A DNA stretch of 64,000 nucleotides from assembly GCF_031877795.1 (NCBI RefSeq), contig NC_133933.1, positions 2,788,632 through 2,852,631 of the forward strand, given 5' to 3'. This document shows, piece by piece, positions 46,685 through 61,600 of this stretch (position 1 is the stretch's first letter; each line of letters opens with the position of its first letter). The notes below the pieces were generated by a model. The model was given only the letters and a program-made list of their open reading frames with translations, had not been told where the DNA came from and searched no databases. This stretch comes from Strix aluco. Lineage: Eukaryota > Chordata > Aves > Strigiformes > Strigidae. A program made the translations under genes and the position numbers.

Positions 46685-49600
46685 CTAGAAGAGCAAGAGG
46701 GGGGGAAAAAAAAAATAAAGAGGCAAAAATCAACAGACTTGGTATTTTACATATATAAAGAGACTTGGTATCAGAACTCTGTGCTTGTCAGCTATAGGCT
46801 AATAGTGGAAACAGGAAATAAAGTAAATAAACTAAGAGAGAGGGGACAAGACAAGCAGGAGCCCGTGGTCTGAAACAGCCGCCTCCTTCTAGTGGCTCCA
46901 CGGGTGTCTGGAGAGAGCTCCCTGGGAGCTGGGCTTTCTTCATAAAGTGGCATCCTTGTACCTGCCAGCGTCATTTGATGTTGGGCTGCATTTCCAGGGC
47001 GTCAAGAACTGTTAATTAGAAACGTGATCCCCATCTCCATCTTCTACCCATCCTACAGATGGGGTGTGAGGATGTGAAAGAATAATAACCTGTTGATTGA
47101 TACCACAGAAATATTCAGGTGCTGGGCAGTGCAGGTGAGGATTGAGTGGAAAACCATCACCTGTCCCCAAATCTGCCTCCTCAGTAAGGAAAACTTAAAG
47201 AATAAGCTGTCAGGCTTATTAGGTGCAAGAATTATCTTCGAGACATCGTTAACAGTCATCCTGACTGTTAGTCAAAAGGGACAGAACATGCCTGACACTT
47301 TGTTAGAAGCAAATGCTGTAATTACTACAACTTATGTCGTTATTCCCTGGCCTCCCTGAGGCCACGTCGCCACTTCCCTTCGGGCATAAACCTGTTGCTC
47401 ACCCTCTTCCAAAAGCAGCAGGCCCCGCGCTGCCCTAGTATCACCCTTTGCAATCGCAACGCAGGGATCGCCACACAGCACGTTGAAGCCTTGGCTTCAA
47501 GACTGCCTACATTAATCATACCTACTCCTTGCCTAATCTCCACCTTCATCAAAGGATTAGGCTCTTTGGCTGAACTAAAATGCATTATTAGCAAGATGAC
47601 TAATTATTTTCAAGTCCCTAGACATCTTTCATAGTTATGTCCTATCTGTACGAGATCGATGCTTCAGCCCAAGCCCCAAGTCAAGTGTTCCTGTTCTCAG
47701 AAGTAACTAAGTGCCCTCTGCAAGTTCTCTTTCTGTGCTGTCCTACAAAAGATACGCAAAAACCTGCCAGGCTGTTCTGCAAAATATAACAGGTGGGCAG
47801 CTTTCCAGAAATACATAAGAACAAGCATGCTGCTGCTCATCGGCTACTTCAAATGAAAAACCCATGTTCTAAAGAAACCTTGCCAAACCACTAGGTTAAA
47901 TATTAAATCCATATCTCTACATACATTCTTTTAACCAAAACAAATTTTGTTTTTTCATCTGACTCCAGCAAGCGAACAGATAAAATTTCTCGCTCTGTTT
48001 GAACCGGCATTGAAAGAGGAAGTCAAATCTCTCCTATTTTTCATCCGACTCTGTTTTGAAAAGCAGTGATGTGGTACGTGTGACGCTGCTCAGCTCTGTT
48101 CCAGTGGGTGCTAATAATGAGGGTCATCAATTCATGGCATGTGCTCCCATCCCTCCCTGATGGGAATTCAGCAGGGGAAGCCTGTCACATGTGGCAGTAT
48201 GGTACAAACCACTGGTTTTGCATTAACATCAATTTTTTGGTTAACTGTGGTAAGGAATGTGGATTCAGTCGGAGCAATTCCACGGAAACCATCTCACAAA
48301 TGCAACTGTGTTACTAATTCCCAGGAAAGATAAACAGCAAACAACTTACTTCTACATCCAACTCCAGAATGTCGGCGGTTCTGTTCAGCAGGGAGCCAAT
48401 ATTGGGCTTTGTTCTTCCAAAGTCTCCATGCACAAATTCTTTAATGTAGCTAGGAATACCGGCTAAGGACAGGTGTATTTTACCATAAGGAAATTTAAAA
48501 AAAAAAAAAAAACAAAAAAAGTATGGTGAAAAACGCTCAAAGCCAAAATAATTTTTCCACTCCTAAGCCAATTTGCAGGGAACGTCCTGCTAAGCCCCTA
48601 CCCATCTCTACAAGACTTCCTAATTCTTGGCTTCTGACTAACGCCAAAACTGCACTATTGACCTGTATTTTCATTTTATTCCGAAGTGAGTGGTGACTTC
48701 ATGACAAAACTGTTATTTGTAAGTAGCTACAACTCACAGTCTGCATTGCAGTGCATTAAATACCGCCAAAGAGCTTATTTTCAAAGGTGAAAAGTTTTCA
48801 GTTAAATTAGAAAAAGCTTAAGTGTATCTTTAACCAGTACATTTTCATAGCTATCACACACTTTAAAACTATCAGAGTGGTCATCACAAAAAGGCACATG
48901 CTATCCGGGTAGCATTTCTGAATGAAAGCCTGAATGTGAAATTCTGACGTTAAAGCGAACATTAGGCAGCAATGTATGATTGCTGAAGAGCAGGGATTTA
49001 GAAACACCCCAGCAATAAAAGCAGGAAACTTCCCATTACCCGAATTACTCTAATCAGCAAGCTGTTTTGTAAACGCATTGTGCAACGGCATCTAAGGATA
49101 CGTTCCTGCTTGAGTCTTCAGATGCAGGCGAAAATGATGCTCGTCTATGTACTCAGATTTCATGGTGTGAATGATCCGACATCTTACAGCTAGAGGCCTT
49201 CTGTGGAGAACCCGGAGAGGTGTCTTCTGGTCAAGTTTTAATTCCTGTTACAAGACGTAACAAAATAAATGAGGAAGGAAATGTGCAACATACTGCACAG
49301 ATTGTAAGAGTCATATGCATTGTTAACCAATCACATCTTTTTTATATTGTATTATGGTAGTTGAGGAGCCTTCTTTGAGGTGAGATTAAGCTTTTCCATG
49401 TTTATCAAAGGAAAAAAAGGACAGCCATCTCAAAGGCTAAATGAGAAGGCCTCATATGAACACAAACTAATGGAATCACAAATACAGAGGAATAACCTTG
49501 AAATCTCCACAGTCCTTTGCTGGAATGACTCCAGGATTTCGAAGCTCACTGAGAGCCCCAAGGCAATCAAAAAAAAAAATAATAAAAAAATCCCACCCAC

Positions 49601-52600
49601 AAAATGCTTTGTCTAAACTACAGCCAACCCCCTAGAAATAAAAGTGAGGAAAAAAACCCCCGAAATGAGATTAGATCTTGTAAGAGTCTTTTAAAAAGTT
49701 AATTCCCCACCCGCTTTCCCAAATGAGATGCAGCAGTCTGAAAGGCAACTTTTCAGGAAGTGAGTGGGCATGCTAAAAAAAAAAAAAAAAAAAAGCTTCA
49801 CAACAGCCATCTTCCTGAACTGTAATGGCTCAAGCTCTGGCTTTGAGCATGATTTCATGGCCAAGGCCCTTAGGAAATAGCACAACACCACAAAAACTGA
49901 ACAGACTTCTCCATCAGCAGTATCTCCCTGACCAACAGTTGGAGAAAGTTCTGGTTAACACAGCAGGCTCGTTAGGTTGAGCTCTTGGTAAGGCCTCTTT
50001 GGTTACTTTCCACAGACATTTGAAACTCCTAATCACTGCAGCTGTGGGAGAATGGCTTTAGAGCTGGCAGAACAAAGGACCTCCCCTCCTTCCACATACG
50101 CAAAACACTATCTAAGGTAAAGAAAGGGTGCGGGTGCCAGATTTCCTCTTCTCCCATTCCCTACTGTTTATTATTTGGCCTACTGGAAGGCCAACGTTAT
50201 ACAATAATTTGTTGTTTTGGCTAACAGCCAGCCAGCTGTATGGCTAGGATGACAATGGTGAAGCAAGGAAGGGTGAGAAGGGGGGAAGGGAAGTAGCAAA
50301 GTCCCTATAGCAAGAAAAACCCTGACCAAAAAAAACACAGAGAAAGAGAGATGCCCATGGGTGCACATATATAAACTCTCCCCTAAGGCACCAGGACAGG
50401 TACTACATAAATTAGCAAAAAAGAGCTACAGATACCTTGATATCATCTAGAAATGCAATGTCTTCTTTCTGTATTGCTTTGTCTGTCCATATTAAGGCAC
50501 TATAGGTCTTTGTCTTCTCCTCTTCACCTTCCTTCATGCGACCAATTGCCTCTCTAAACAAAAGAAATTAATTACTCACATAACATAAGCATAATTATAT
50601 AACGCTGTGAGCAAGAATGCTTGCAAAACTCCCAAAGCATCACTTTGAAATCCCTTGCCAGCGATGATAAATACTGACCTGGTGACAAGCTGTAAATCTC
50701 GAACCTGTATTTTGTCTGAAGAGTTATTAATTGTCTGTGATATTTAAAAAAGAATCAGTTAGCAAAACTGCTCAGTTAGAGAAGAAACACATGCTTTATG
50801 AGTTCCATGAGGTGCAAATGATTTACCTGCTGAAGTCCCTTCATTTCCTCAGCAGTAAAATGTATTCTACGAGGATTCACAAGCTCAATTGCAAAGGGCC
50901 TTCCTGGCAACGTGCACAGTCATAAAACATAAAAACATGTTGTTCTAAATTAATGTTTGAATTTATGCAGTAAGGTTGGAAGGTGTGAAGATTGTCTGCT
51001 GTTATGCAAACAGGGATAGGACTTGAGGGTTTAGGGATGTAGCATCAGATGAAAGGAAAGAAACAAGGGACTTTTTTTGGCTACTAAACCCCAGTATCAG
51101 CAATAAGTGCAAATTACGACTTCCCAGAAGACATCTTGTACAAGACTGTGCTAATTAAAAAATAAAATAAGAAAAAAAGTTAATTAGCTTATTTTCTGTC
51201 ACCTACAGCAATGCCCAGGTGCAAGATGATGTTAAATCCCGCTCCCTCAGCTAAACATCTGTTGCAATAGCTGCACTTTCTGTGCTCAGGGCCAGGGATG
51301 ATCCCCAGTATAAGCAATGCCAAGAACTACACTACAAATCAGCCAGCAACTGAAACACATCACTGATAATTTTTTCTTTTTCTTTCCCCTGCTCCCTTGG
51401 CTAGAGCAGCTTCAGCAGGTTGGAAAGCAACTGACCTCTATAAAGGACCCAAGTTCAAAAAGAAAGTAAGGCTTCCCCAGTCCCCAGTGACAGTGAGGCA
51501 AAGTAGAGGGACCCAACAGAAAACAAGATAGAAATCAGTCTGACACAAACAGCTTAAAAAATAGGAAGTGAATAAAATAAAATACACCTAACAAGCTATG
51601 CGTTTCCATGCATCTCTGCAGCCAAGGACACTGAAAAAGATCTCTTCTTTCACTTGGTTTTATGAAACTGTTTGGTCTTTGGGAATAAATACATAAATAT
51701 TACTAAAATGTTTCCAAGATAAAATTTCAAAGCATGCCTAGTCACACACTTATGCACTTAGCATTCAGCAAGATCTATTAGGGGAGCTTCCGTTAACCAT
51801 TTTGTTTGTTTCTGTGTTTCACAAGGGATATTCCAAGCCTTACCATTGCCTAGTGTTCTTACATCCACATCTTCTCTTCCAGAGGAAGAAAAATTAAAGC
51901 CTATAACAGATTTGAACAAGGCAGGTGAGATTTTATTTTACATTTTTAATACTCTCTACAGCTTTTAAAAGGTGAAGTATTCTCTTCCTAAACTTGTTTG
52001 CAAATCTGCTTCGAAGAGCAATCTTTATAAAATGAAGCCTGCACTATATTTGAACAAATCTGGGATATTTATTGCTTATTGCATCAGATTTACAAGTTTC
52101 TTGAAGAGTATTCCTAGTTCCTTGGCCTGAACGAGACTGCTACAGCGCTGAAAATGTCCAAAAAAAAGCAGCAGCATCCTAAAGGAATACTAATTATTTT
52201 TGTTCATTTCTGAACCATATAATTCGAGTTTATGAATAAAATCAAACTGAGCCATCTTCCTCCAAGACACAACTTTTTACCCTAAATACACCCAATGGTT
52301 TCCAAAGATATGAGAGAAATTTCTGCTAGTCACACACATCTGGACAAAAGAGGAAGAAAATTCAAGTCTGAAGCAAAAAGTAACCTCTGTGTATTTGGTT
52401 TTTTTCATCTTTCAAGCTACAGAAATGTACTGTTGGGTATTTTAGTTTCCTTCATCATTCCCCTTCCACCTTTAAGCTTTGCCTGAAGGAGGAATGGGGG
52501 ACCAAACCCTGCACTAGAGGTAACTTTGCAGCTCTGTTCCACAGGGTCTCTGAAAAACTGATGGTTTTAAAACTTTTTCCTCCATAGGGAACGTAGAAAG

Positions 52601-55600
52601 CGCATAAGGATTTCCTCGGTTTTTATTATCTCTCATTTCTCTGGTTATTATTATGGCAACCACATAAACGTGAGAAAATCCTTCCATGACCACAAAGGTG
52701 TATTTTGGTCACACTACCAGACTTTTCGTAGTTGGGAATGCTCCAGACCCTTAACCAGCTTCACAGCCCTTTGCTGGACTCACTTTGGTATGTCCACATC
52801 TTTCTTGTACTGGGGAGCCCAGAACTGGACCCAGTACTCCAGATGTGTCTCCCCAGTGCTGCATAAAAGGCAAGGATCACCTCCCTTGTCCTACTGGCAA
52901 AGGTCATTCTGTTCATTTATATCTCTTCCCAACATTACTGCACATGAACTTCTGGTAGCCTCCTGCAGTAATTCTGCAAGCTGAAATCAGGTGTTACATA
53001 GTACCTGGCCTAAAGACATGGTTTGAGGATTTTCCTAGTGTTCCACGGGGAGGAGTGGAAAGTAGTTTTTTTCTTCCCAAACTAATATTTAATGCGATTT
53101 TTCCTTGGGCCTTCTGTGCCTCTAATTCCACATCTAGTAGATGACAAATGATGGACAGTGATTATTTCATGTGGATAATCCCCGGATGAGCATTTAGCTT
53201 GGGGAAATTTATGCACTCAAGAAAATGAATTAATCAAGGTAAGAAACATGAAGGGGTCAAAGGCTAGACAGATATTATGATATTATATTAATATAATATA
53301 ATATTATAGATATTATGGCAAACACCTTCTCATTACAAGCCATTTTATGTATTACCAACCATTAAAAAGTATGGCTAGGCAAAAATACTAGCACATATAT
53401 GAAACCATAATATTTGCATCATCAGAGCAGCTAAGGAGGTATTTTAGTACAATAAAAGACACTGCATAAAACAAAGCAGTCATCTGTTTACTCACAGATC
53501 ATAGCTAAAAAAAGTTTACAAGCTTTGACTTGGAAGGATAAGAGAAGGATAAAGAAACACAGGTTTTTTTCCATTACGTGCTTGTTTTAAGTGAGTAGCT
53601 ACTAAGAAAAAATAGTCCAGTAATGATGAAAAATATATATGGTAAAAGATCTCCTAGATACTTACTATCTGCTTTGAATTGTGCCATTAAATGCTCCGAA
53701 ATCAGTTCTTCCACTGAAGATTCCAGCTTCCGCTCCCCATCAATAATCCAGGGAGTCTGAGGTAAATTCCTTGAATATTTGTTGTATCTTCCTGTAAAAA
53801 ACAACTATGTCACCTGTAATCATTCTAAAGCCATGGACAAAAGCTCCAATATCACACAGCACAACACAACACATTTAACTTTTCATCAGAGCCTTGTGAA
53901 AATAAATTTACAGGCTTGAACTTGTTTTATGGCAAGAGCGTTAGAGCAAGAGTATGAAACACGTGCTGCTGCACCTACGAGGGGTCCAGTATCCAAGATA
54001 GCCAACTTAAAAGTAGACTTGGAGAGCCTATTGCTGCAGTCCTACCTTCAGGTATAGCCACAGAAACAAAACTGTGTATGGCGTGACACAACTGGGAACA
54101 AAACCCAGAGGTTCAAGAGCCTAGTCTGAGTCAACTTAATGCTGAATGGAAAATTATTTTTTTTGGTAATTGGAGCAGGGTCTTGAACCAGCCTAACTAC
54201 AATACACTGAACTAGTGCTATACATATGTCTGTTCAGCATATGTGTCCCAAACAAAGATGTTCCCACACCCTCCTATATCAAGGAGTTCAGGTTTCAATC
54301 CAGGTTCTGCCATTGTCTGAATGTTTAACAAAAGAAACCCAAACTAAAATGTTTTGGCTCATTACAAGGAAAACCACGAGAGCAGAATGTCTCAATAATA
54401 AACTACGAATTTCAAGAACCTTGAAAAGTTGCCATGTAGAGGTTGCCATCCTCTGACTGATTCCAGTCATAGTCTTGTGCTATATCAGACTGTCATGCTG
54501 TCTTCCGTGACACGAGGACTGCTATAACCAAAGAACAAGTCTGACACGGATGACCAAGATGAGCTTTCTTATTGACAGGTTTTATAAGAAGTGAAAATAT
54601 GCACAAAACAAGGAACTCATTCATAAAGAACAATGAGTAACCCCCCTGCACAAACAACTTTCGATCTGAAACCTTGCATATAAAAAATTTAAAAAGAGTT
54701 CAGAGTAGCTGTGCATATTATACTGTGCCTCTGTCATCTCAATTTTTTTGGTTTTCAGTATCATATTTTCCTATTTCTAACAATGTTTCCTTCTTGCATT
54801 TTGATCTGCAGAAAAACCCACACAAACAAATGGGCAAACTGACTAATACTGTTTCACTGGGGCAAATAATGAAAGTCGTATGACTAATCATTCAGAAGTC
54901 AGCTTCACACTACTAAATTCTCTTTCCATAAAACAGTAAAAGGAAGATAATATTTTTTTTTTCTCTTGACTCCCCATTCTAATAAGTTTAGCTTTTGACC
55001 TGAACAAAAGCGGGTTAAAAAAAACAGGTGTTTCTCGGTTTGACAGCTTCTCCTGAACCTTTAAAAAAAGGTTGGGTGGGGAAGTGATCACTCAACACCA
55101 AAGATAAGTCCAGGAGGGCAATACCAACTCTGAAACTCTGCTTACAAATTACAGTCCAGTCTCATTTAATAACAGCAAAATAACTGCACTGTACTCAATA
55201 AATTCTATTCTGGATTTAGTTCTTCAAAAATTAAAGACAACATCCTGCCCAGGTTTTGGTTTTTTTTTTTTGTTGGAGCAAGCTATAAACTAGAAATCAC
55301 AAAACCGGTATTAAATCACATACAGAAAGGTAACCCTCTGTCTCTCTCTCCATACAGACAAATTCTGGTAAAACCATCCAACAAAGCGACCCAAAATGAA
55401 ACAGTGTGTTTGGAAAAGGCTAAAAGACACTGGATAGCTTGGACTCATGAAAATGTACGTTCAACTGCCTAATCAGTAATTAAAAATAAGAAACAGGTAT
55501 GTATAGAACACCAACTAGCCTGCCATGAGAACATTCCCTTTTGCATTTTTTATTTTCCTTTTACGTTTTCCTTTGTTCAGGATTTGTACCATCCTTCTAA

Positions 55601-58600
55601 ACATAGTATGCTGGATTTAAATTGAAGTTTGTTTATTTCTTTTAAATAACCTGTTTACATATATTTAAGTAAGTGATTGTTTATACACAGGACTGGGGGA
55701 AGGGTAGATACTCTTGCAGGCGGGTGATAAAAAGGTTGAATCATCTCAACTCAGGGACACCAAGTGTTGTTGCAATACCTGTCTCACCCAATTATCTCAG
55801 ATGCTATCTTGGTTTGGAGGGGGGAACTGGAAAGAGCTAAGCTTTCCAAAATTTAACCTTAATTAACCCCATTAAGACTGGCCATTTTGGATGGAACAAT
55901 AAGCAGATAAATCCAGATGGTGAAAAACTTCTGAATTCTGGATTTTGGCAGAGTGAACAGCACTGCAGGAGCTTATTTAGTGGGGAAGTGCCTTTCCCAA
56001 ACTGCGTGCTTATTTGTATTACAACTGCAAGATTTGCAGGGACAAAGGTTTTCTGAGGGAGAGAGCAAGCTTTGACAACAGGGCAAAATTCTTGATTCCA
56101 GAAACTGCTTCTGGGTAAGCCCCTTAATGAGCAGGGGCACAAAGGAAGTTGTTTTTAATCTTCACATCACCCTGTGCTGTCTCTAGAAGAGGGAACTCTT
56201 CCATCTCTCCAAGCAAAAGAAAAACAATGGGAAGGAAAAGCAGCATCTTCCTCAATATCCAAAAGGGAGGTGTGTGCACACCGGGAGCAGCCAAGGTGCT
56301 CCCCTTCTGCAGCCCCTCCCATGGGAACCCCCCCTTGGCCCCGACACAGCTGCCTGCAGCTCCCACTCCTCTTCAACCGTATTCCACCACACGCTATCTC
56401 CAAGTTTAAATTCACACTGTAAGAGCAGCAAACAGTTTTGATTTCAGCACGCTGATCTGTAATTTCTAACTTTTGACAAAATCACATCTTCAGCAAGTGT
56501 AACTTTTTCCCCTTTCAAACAGGTCCACTCTAGATTTGTTTCTTTGCTCCTTATACTTAAATACAGGAATCAACAAATAGCAAGAATGTTCTGGGCCTCG
56601 TGGCAGTATTATAAAATTACGTTTAAGACAAGACAGCAGCAAATAAATGGATCACTTTACCAGCCACAAAAACTGCACCATTATTGCACTGAATTTCCAG
56701 AGCAACACAGAGGTTCTTTGGTGAACTTGGGGGACATGGAAAATGCCTGTATAAAAAAAAAAGATTAAAAATATACTAGTAACACTAGAACATGATGGAG
56801 CACCACCATAGCATGAAAGATGACTACTTTGGTTACACAAAACACAGCTACAGTATAAACTCAGTATTGACGTTAAAAGCTGGAACACCAAGAAATGGAT
56901 AAACATTACGGAAATCATTGCAAATACTTCTGTTGATCTGTCATTGAACATTATTGAAGTTTAACAGTCCAAAGTGTGCTAATAAATGTACATACTATAG
57001 TTACAGCAATAATGAAACTAAATACTGCATGAAAGCTATCTTCAGGATCTATTACTAAATCTTTGCTGGGAATCAAAGAAAAATGCTGTGAAGACTTTGT
57101 GCAGTTAAGCACAGTGAACTATAGAGAAAGTGTCTATTGATGTCTTCTCACTGCTTGTGATTTTTACCATATTACAGCACTCGGTATTTTCTTAAAACTC
57201 AACTCCTAACATTTCGGAAACATGGGAACGTGTCTTTCTTGATTTCTAAACCTCTTCTGTGGTTTTGGGGATGTACATAAAGATTTTTGAATGCAAATGC
57301 TTGGCAATACTACAACAAACTCTTCTCACTTCTAACTGTTCTAAGCCCAGAGATCTGCAGTGATGTGCTGCCAAAAGCACAGAGCAGAACTGCAGCTCTC
57401 TGACCCACAGTTTCTCCTCTGTGCTGCTCCTGAGATAATCAACCAACGAAGCCCTTTTACTAACAGGAAAAGGACCATCATCTGTGGCACGTCCAGTTTT
57501 CCATCCTCTGTGGCTTAGCTCAAACGTTTTAAGATTTCTCCTTAATTAAAAGATCTGCAATGACATTCTGTTACTAGAAGAATAGAAAACACAACACACT
57601 GTAACCAGTCAACTAGCAGAATTTAAACAACTGAAAGTTCTTTTATAGACATCTTACCACTACTTACCCACCTAATATTTTCCTCCCCATCCTAATTCTA
57701 TACAAAAGCACAATACTAAGAACCAGTTTCAGTATACACTTACTTGAGGAAATCCTCTTCTTTTATCTTCTCTAGGGCTTTTATAACTGCCATTCTAGTG
57801 AAAACAGACTGCACAGTGAAATAAAAGAAATTAGTCAAGAACTAAGAGAAGCTAAGAAAGGATATGCTTCAGGAAGAAAAAAACCCTAAAACATACACAC
57901 CGTACACTTCTCACAATATAGCTTTTCACTTGTGTTTTCTTATACCTAAAAGCAACTCTGTATCAGCAAGAACTCACTGTGACCTTAACCCTAACTTTAA
58001 CAGGGCAACAAACTGGTGATTTTGCCAAAATCTGTTCAGGTAACTTACAATATGAAAGCAATACAACTAATGCAGCTGACAGATTGGAACATAGCAGTTA
58101 TTTAGTCCTAGAACTAAAATTTACCCCTTTGTTTCTAGAAGACACGTACAAACAGTAGCATGTTTTGTCACTGTTTTTACACGGAAAAAAATAACAAGTG
58201 CCAGTGACTTTCGGCAGGTCTAAAGTTACTGTCGCGCTTCCAAATAAACCTACTCCAATTCCTTAGAATATGCAATTGCTAAGCGTGCCTTTGGTTAGCT
58301 GAAAGAAATGCTCAGCGTATCTCTGGAAACTTATTTCAGATGATACGCAAAAGTGTGCAAAAGCCAGAACCAAAAAAGTACTGCTTGGGAACTCAGGTTC
58401 AAATTTGCAAAATAGATTGTAAACAGAATCCTAAATCCATGAACAGAAACCTAAACCAGCTTCCCCATTTTCAACAGTTAAGTATACCTAAGCCCCAGCT
58501 TTTATCTCAGTGAGAGCAGGCTGGTAGTTCTTCCAAAAGTAAGACTGTTGAAACGGTATCTGTTTATAAAGCTCAAAAGTTCATTTATACTCAGAAGTAA

Positions 58601-61600
58601 GTGCACTGAATGGAAAGACTTGGCAGTTCCTGAACTGTGGAAGGAAAGCAACTTCAGACTCCCAAGCTGCGTCAATTCACGAGGGTGAACTGATAGTAAA
58701 ATTAGTAATAATAGTACAGTGGTGGCAGGAGCCACCACTACCATCCTCTGTGCATAGCCAGGTGCTGCTGTGAGCCTCACTCAAGTGAGTTTAAGGCAGA
58801 AAACACAGAATTTAGTTCCTAGAACAGGAGAAACAAGTGTTGTAACAGGTGAGGTGGAATCCTACCTTAGGAGGGCTGAGGACAGTAGAAGATCTCTAAA
58901 TGAATCTCCTAATCAAAGCATGGTCAGCTATGAGATCAAACCATCTTGCCCAGGTTTTTATCCAGCCAGGTCTTGAAATCCTCCAAGGATGGAGCTTGCA
59001 CACCCTCTCTGCATAGCCTGCTCCACTGTCCAACTGTCCTCATGGTAAAAAAGTTTTGTCCTTTATCTCCTCCAAATCTCTCATTTCAACTTATTTCCGC
59101 TGTCTCTCATCCTTCCACCATGCACTGTGATGAACAGCCTGGCTCCCTGATCTCAATAATCTCTCTGTTGGGTCCTCCTGAAAGCCTTCTCTTCTCCAAG
59201 CTGAAAAAAGTCCAGGTTCCTCAGCCTCTCCACCTAGGGCACATGCTCCAGCCCCCTGACTGTCTTGATGGCCATCTGCTGAATTCCCAATTTAATGATA
59301 TCTTTTTTGCAAACTGGATTGGGGATTTGGGAAAAAAAAAAAAAAGGAAAAATACTGGGTCACTGTTTGGAACAATTCAAGTCTTTGCTCTAACACAGAG
59401 TTCCTGGATGCCTTCAGGAAAGCTGCTCTTTCTCCTTCTAAGCATAAATCAGAGATAATAGCACTTCCCTTCCTCGTAGAACAGATGAACTAGGAAACCC
59501 TTAAACTAGCAGCAGGTTTAAATAACTATCTACAGCAGAAAACACAGAAATTTTCACTCTGAACCCAGTTTTTATACTACTTCTCTGATTAACACAGCCC
59601 TTGAAGCTAGCTTCAAGCACAGCATCTTTATAAAGATGAACCTCTGATGGCTCTTCAGAGCCGGTATTTCTCCCTTTAGATTCCCCCACATCTTGTTGCC
59701 TGTGTGGTTTTAACAGCCAGGCCCTGCTGGTTTAGCTCCTTATGTGGGATTTCCCCCCTTTTAAAGGACAGCAATGCAGCAAGCAGTGAGTTATAACAAT
59801 ACAAACCTTCTAAAAAAAGACTTGCATTTATTGGTCAGGTGGAGTAGAGTAGGCAGAATTCCGGGGTCAGACTGCCTCTGCCAAATGTCGGTAGACTCTT
59901 CACCAGAAAGAATAAAAGGCCTTGCATAGGCTTCTGATAGAAGTTACTTGTTCTCCCTCTGATCACACCAACTGTCCTACTTATATCAGGTTCTCTCCAA
60001 CTGTTTTTTTATTCTTACATGTCCTCTTTTCTGTCAATGATTGTGTGCGTGCTCAGGGTCTGCAACAAGTGACAAGGTCCCTTTTCTTTCCTCCCCTCCT
60101 CCAGAGGTAGACAGGATAAAACCATCCTGAATGTATCGTGTCTTTCATTCAGATCAGAGGACATGAAAACTGCGGCGTGATCGTTTCTCTTTTGGCTGTG
60201 GAGTCTCATCTTCACAATGTGACTTATCTGAACTGTTTCACCCACAGAGAGCTTAAGGATCATCTTTTATGCTACTTTTAATGCATGACAATCAAATTCC
60301 TGGATCTTAAGGGAGGTATTTACAGAGAACATACCTAAAATTATGGCCTTTAGACAGTGTGGAAAACGAACGACCTAAAGAAAAGTGCCAAGCTCTTAGT
60401 CTTCCTAAGCAGAGAAATGTTAAGTGAATAAAGGGGACAACTTTATTTTCAGACAATCGAAAACTAGAGAGATTTCTGATGAAGGAAAACCAGACATGAA
60501 ACATTGACTGAATACCCAGGTAAGTTCTTTGTTGTAGCTACTGCTGTGAAATTCTGAATGTCAGAAAAGAAATGCAACAACGATGAGATCCTACCTGTTT
60601 GTTCTTCGCTGGTTTGAAACAGTCTGGACAGGCTGTGGCTCTAAATACAGAAATGAAAATTAGCTGCTACTCTTACAGAAAAAGAAATAAACAGACAGAC
60701 CTATAAACATAGTGTGTTTACATCTGTACCAATATGTCCAGTATTTCACTTCCAAAGCTTAGCACAGAGCAGATTTTAAAATTAACTTTATCCTAAACCA
60801 CAAATGGTGGAAGGTGTGTGTTGCTTGATCTAGAGAGAAATCAAGGACAAAGCTGCGTGAGCCTCTTCTGCTCCGACCGACACAAATGTGTCTCAGCTTT
60901 GAGATGGGATGGAAAAGCACACAAGAAGTTTAGCTTTCAGTCCTTTCCAATCCTTCTCAATAAAGGTCATGATGAATGTTGAAATTCTGTGCAAGATTTG
61001 CTGACATCTTGAAATCTACACTTGCTGTTCTTTGACAATGCACACTACAAACTAGAGATTCAAATTGCTGCTTCTGGACAGGAAAATTCAATTTATTACA
61101 GAAAAAGTAACCCCAGGTGTTCAATCCCATTTGTGCTTTGCCTCTTCAAAAGGAAACTATTGGTTGTTTCACGAAAGTGAAAGCCAAGTCAGTGAAACAG
61201 TTTTTCTGAGTACTGTAGAGGAAGTTGCTCTTCGTATTAGTGGATTTCTATGTACGCAGTTAGAGATTATTTCTAGCCTACAACACAATTTATCATTTCT
61301 TGCTGGTGCTTTTCAATGCCTCTGTAAATACTTCAGACTACAAGGAAGCAGGTCAGACCTCCTGTCATTTCTATACAAGCAATTTGCCTGGCCAGTTTGT
61401 GACACAAAGCATCGCAAATTCCCTCTTCCGGAATTTCAGCATCACCTTACCTTTAAATATAAATCTCCAAGCATAAGCTAACAAGAGCCAATTCAAATTT
61501 CCATCTCAAACCAAGGGTCATTTTAGCACACCTACCTACACGTAATTGTGTAAGAACAGCTTGAGAGATGAGAAATTGCAGATGTCATAGTTGGAAATCC

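Larger units (their letters stand above)
51901..53665 (-). other. PUS10: PUS10 intron, 1.8 kb
   Basis: Contains the CR1 fragment at 52734-52945 and an AT palindrome at 53280-53299. No gene within. Confidence 0.85.
57809..60594 (-). other. PUS10: PUS10 intron, 2.8 kb
   Basis: Contains the CR1 copy at 58935-59290 and a kappaB-like word at 59746-59755. No gene recognised. Confidence 0.85.

Noticed and set aside
54178..54325. tRNA-gene or SINE-like words (GGTCTTGAACC and TTTCAATCCAGG)
   Set aside because: B-box-like words occur but no A box at proper spacing, no cloverleaf and no continuous SINE alignment that I could make.
61065..61481. 138-codon + strand frame in a PUS10 intron
   Set aside because: No recognisable domain and no consistent splice sites; likely chance.
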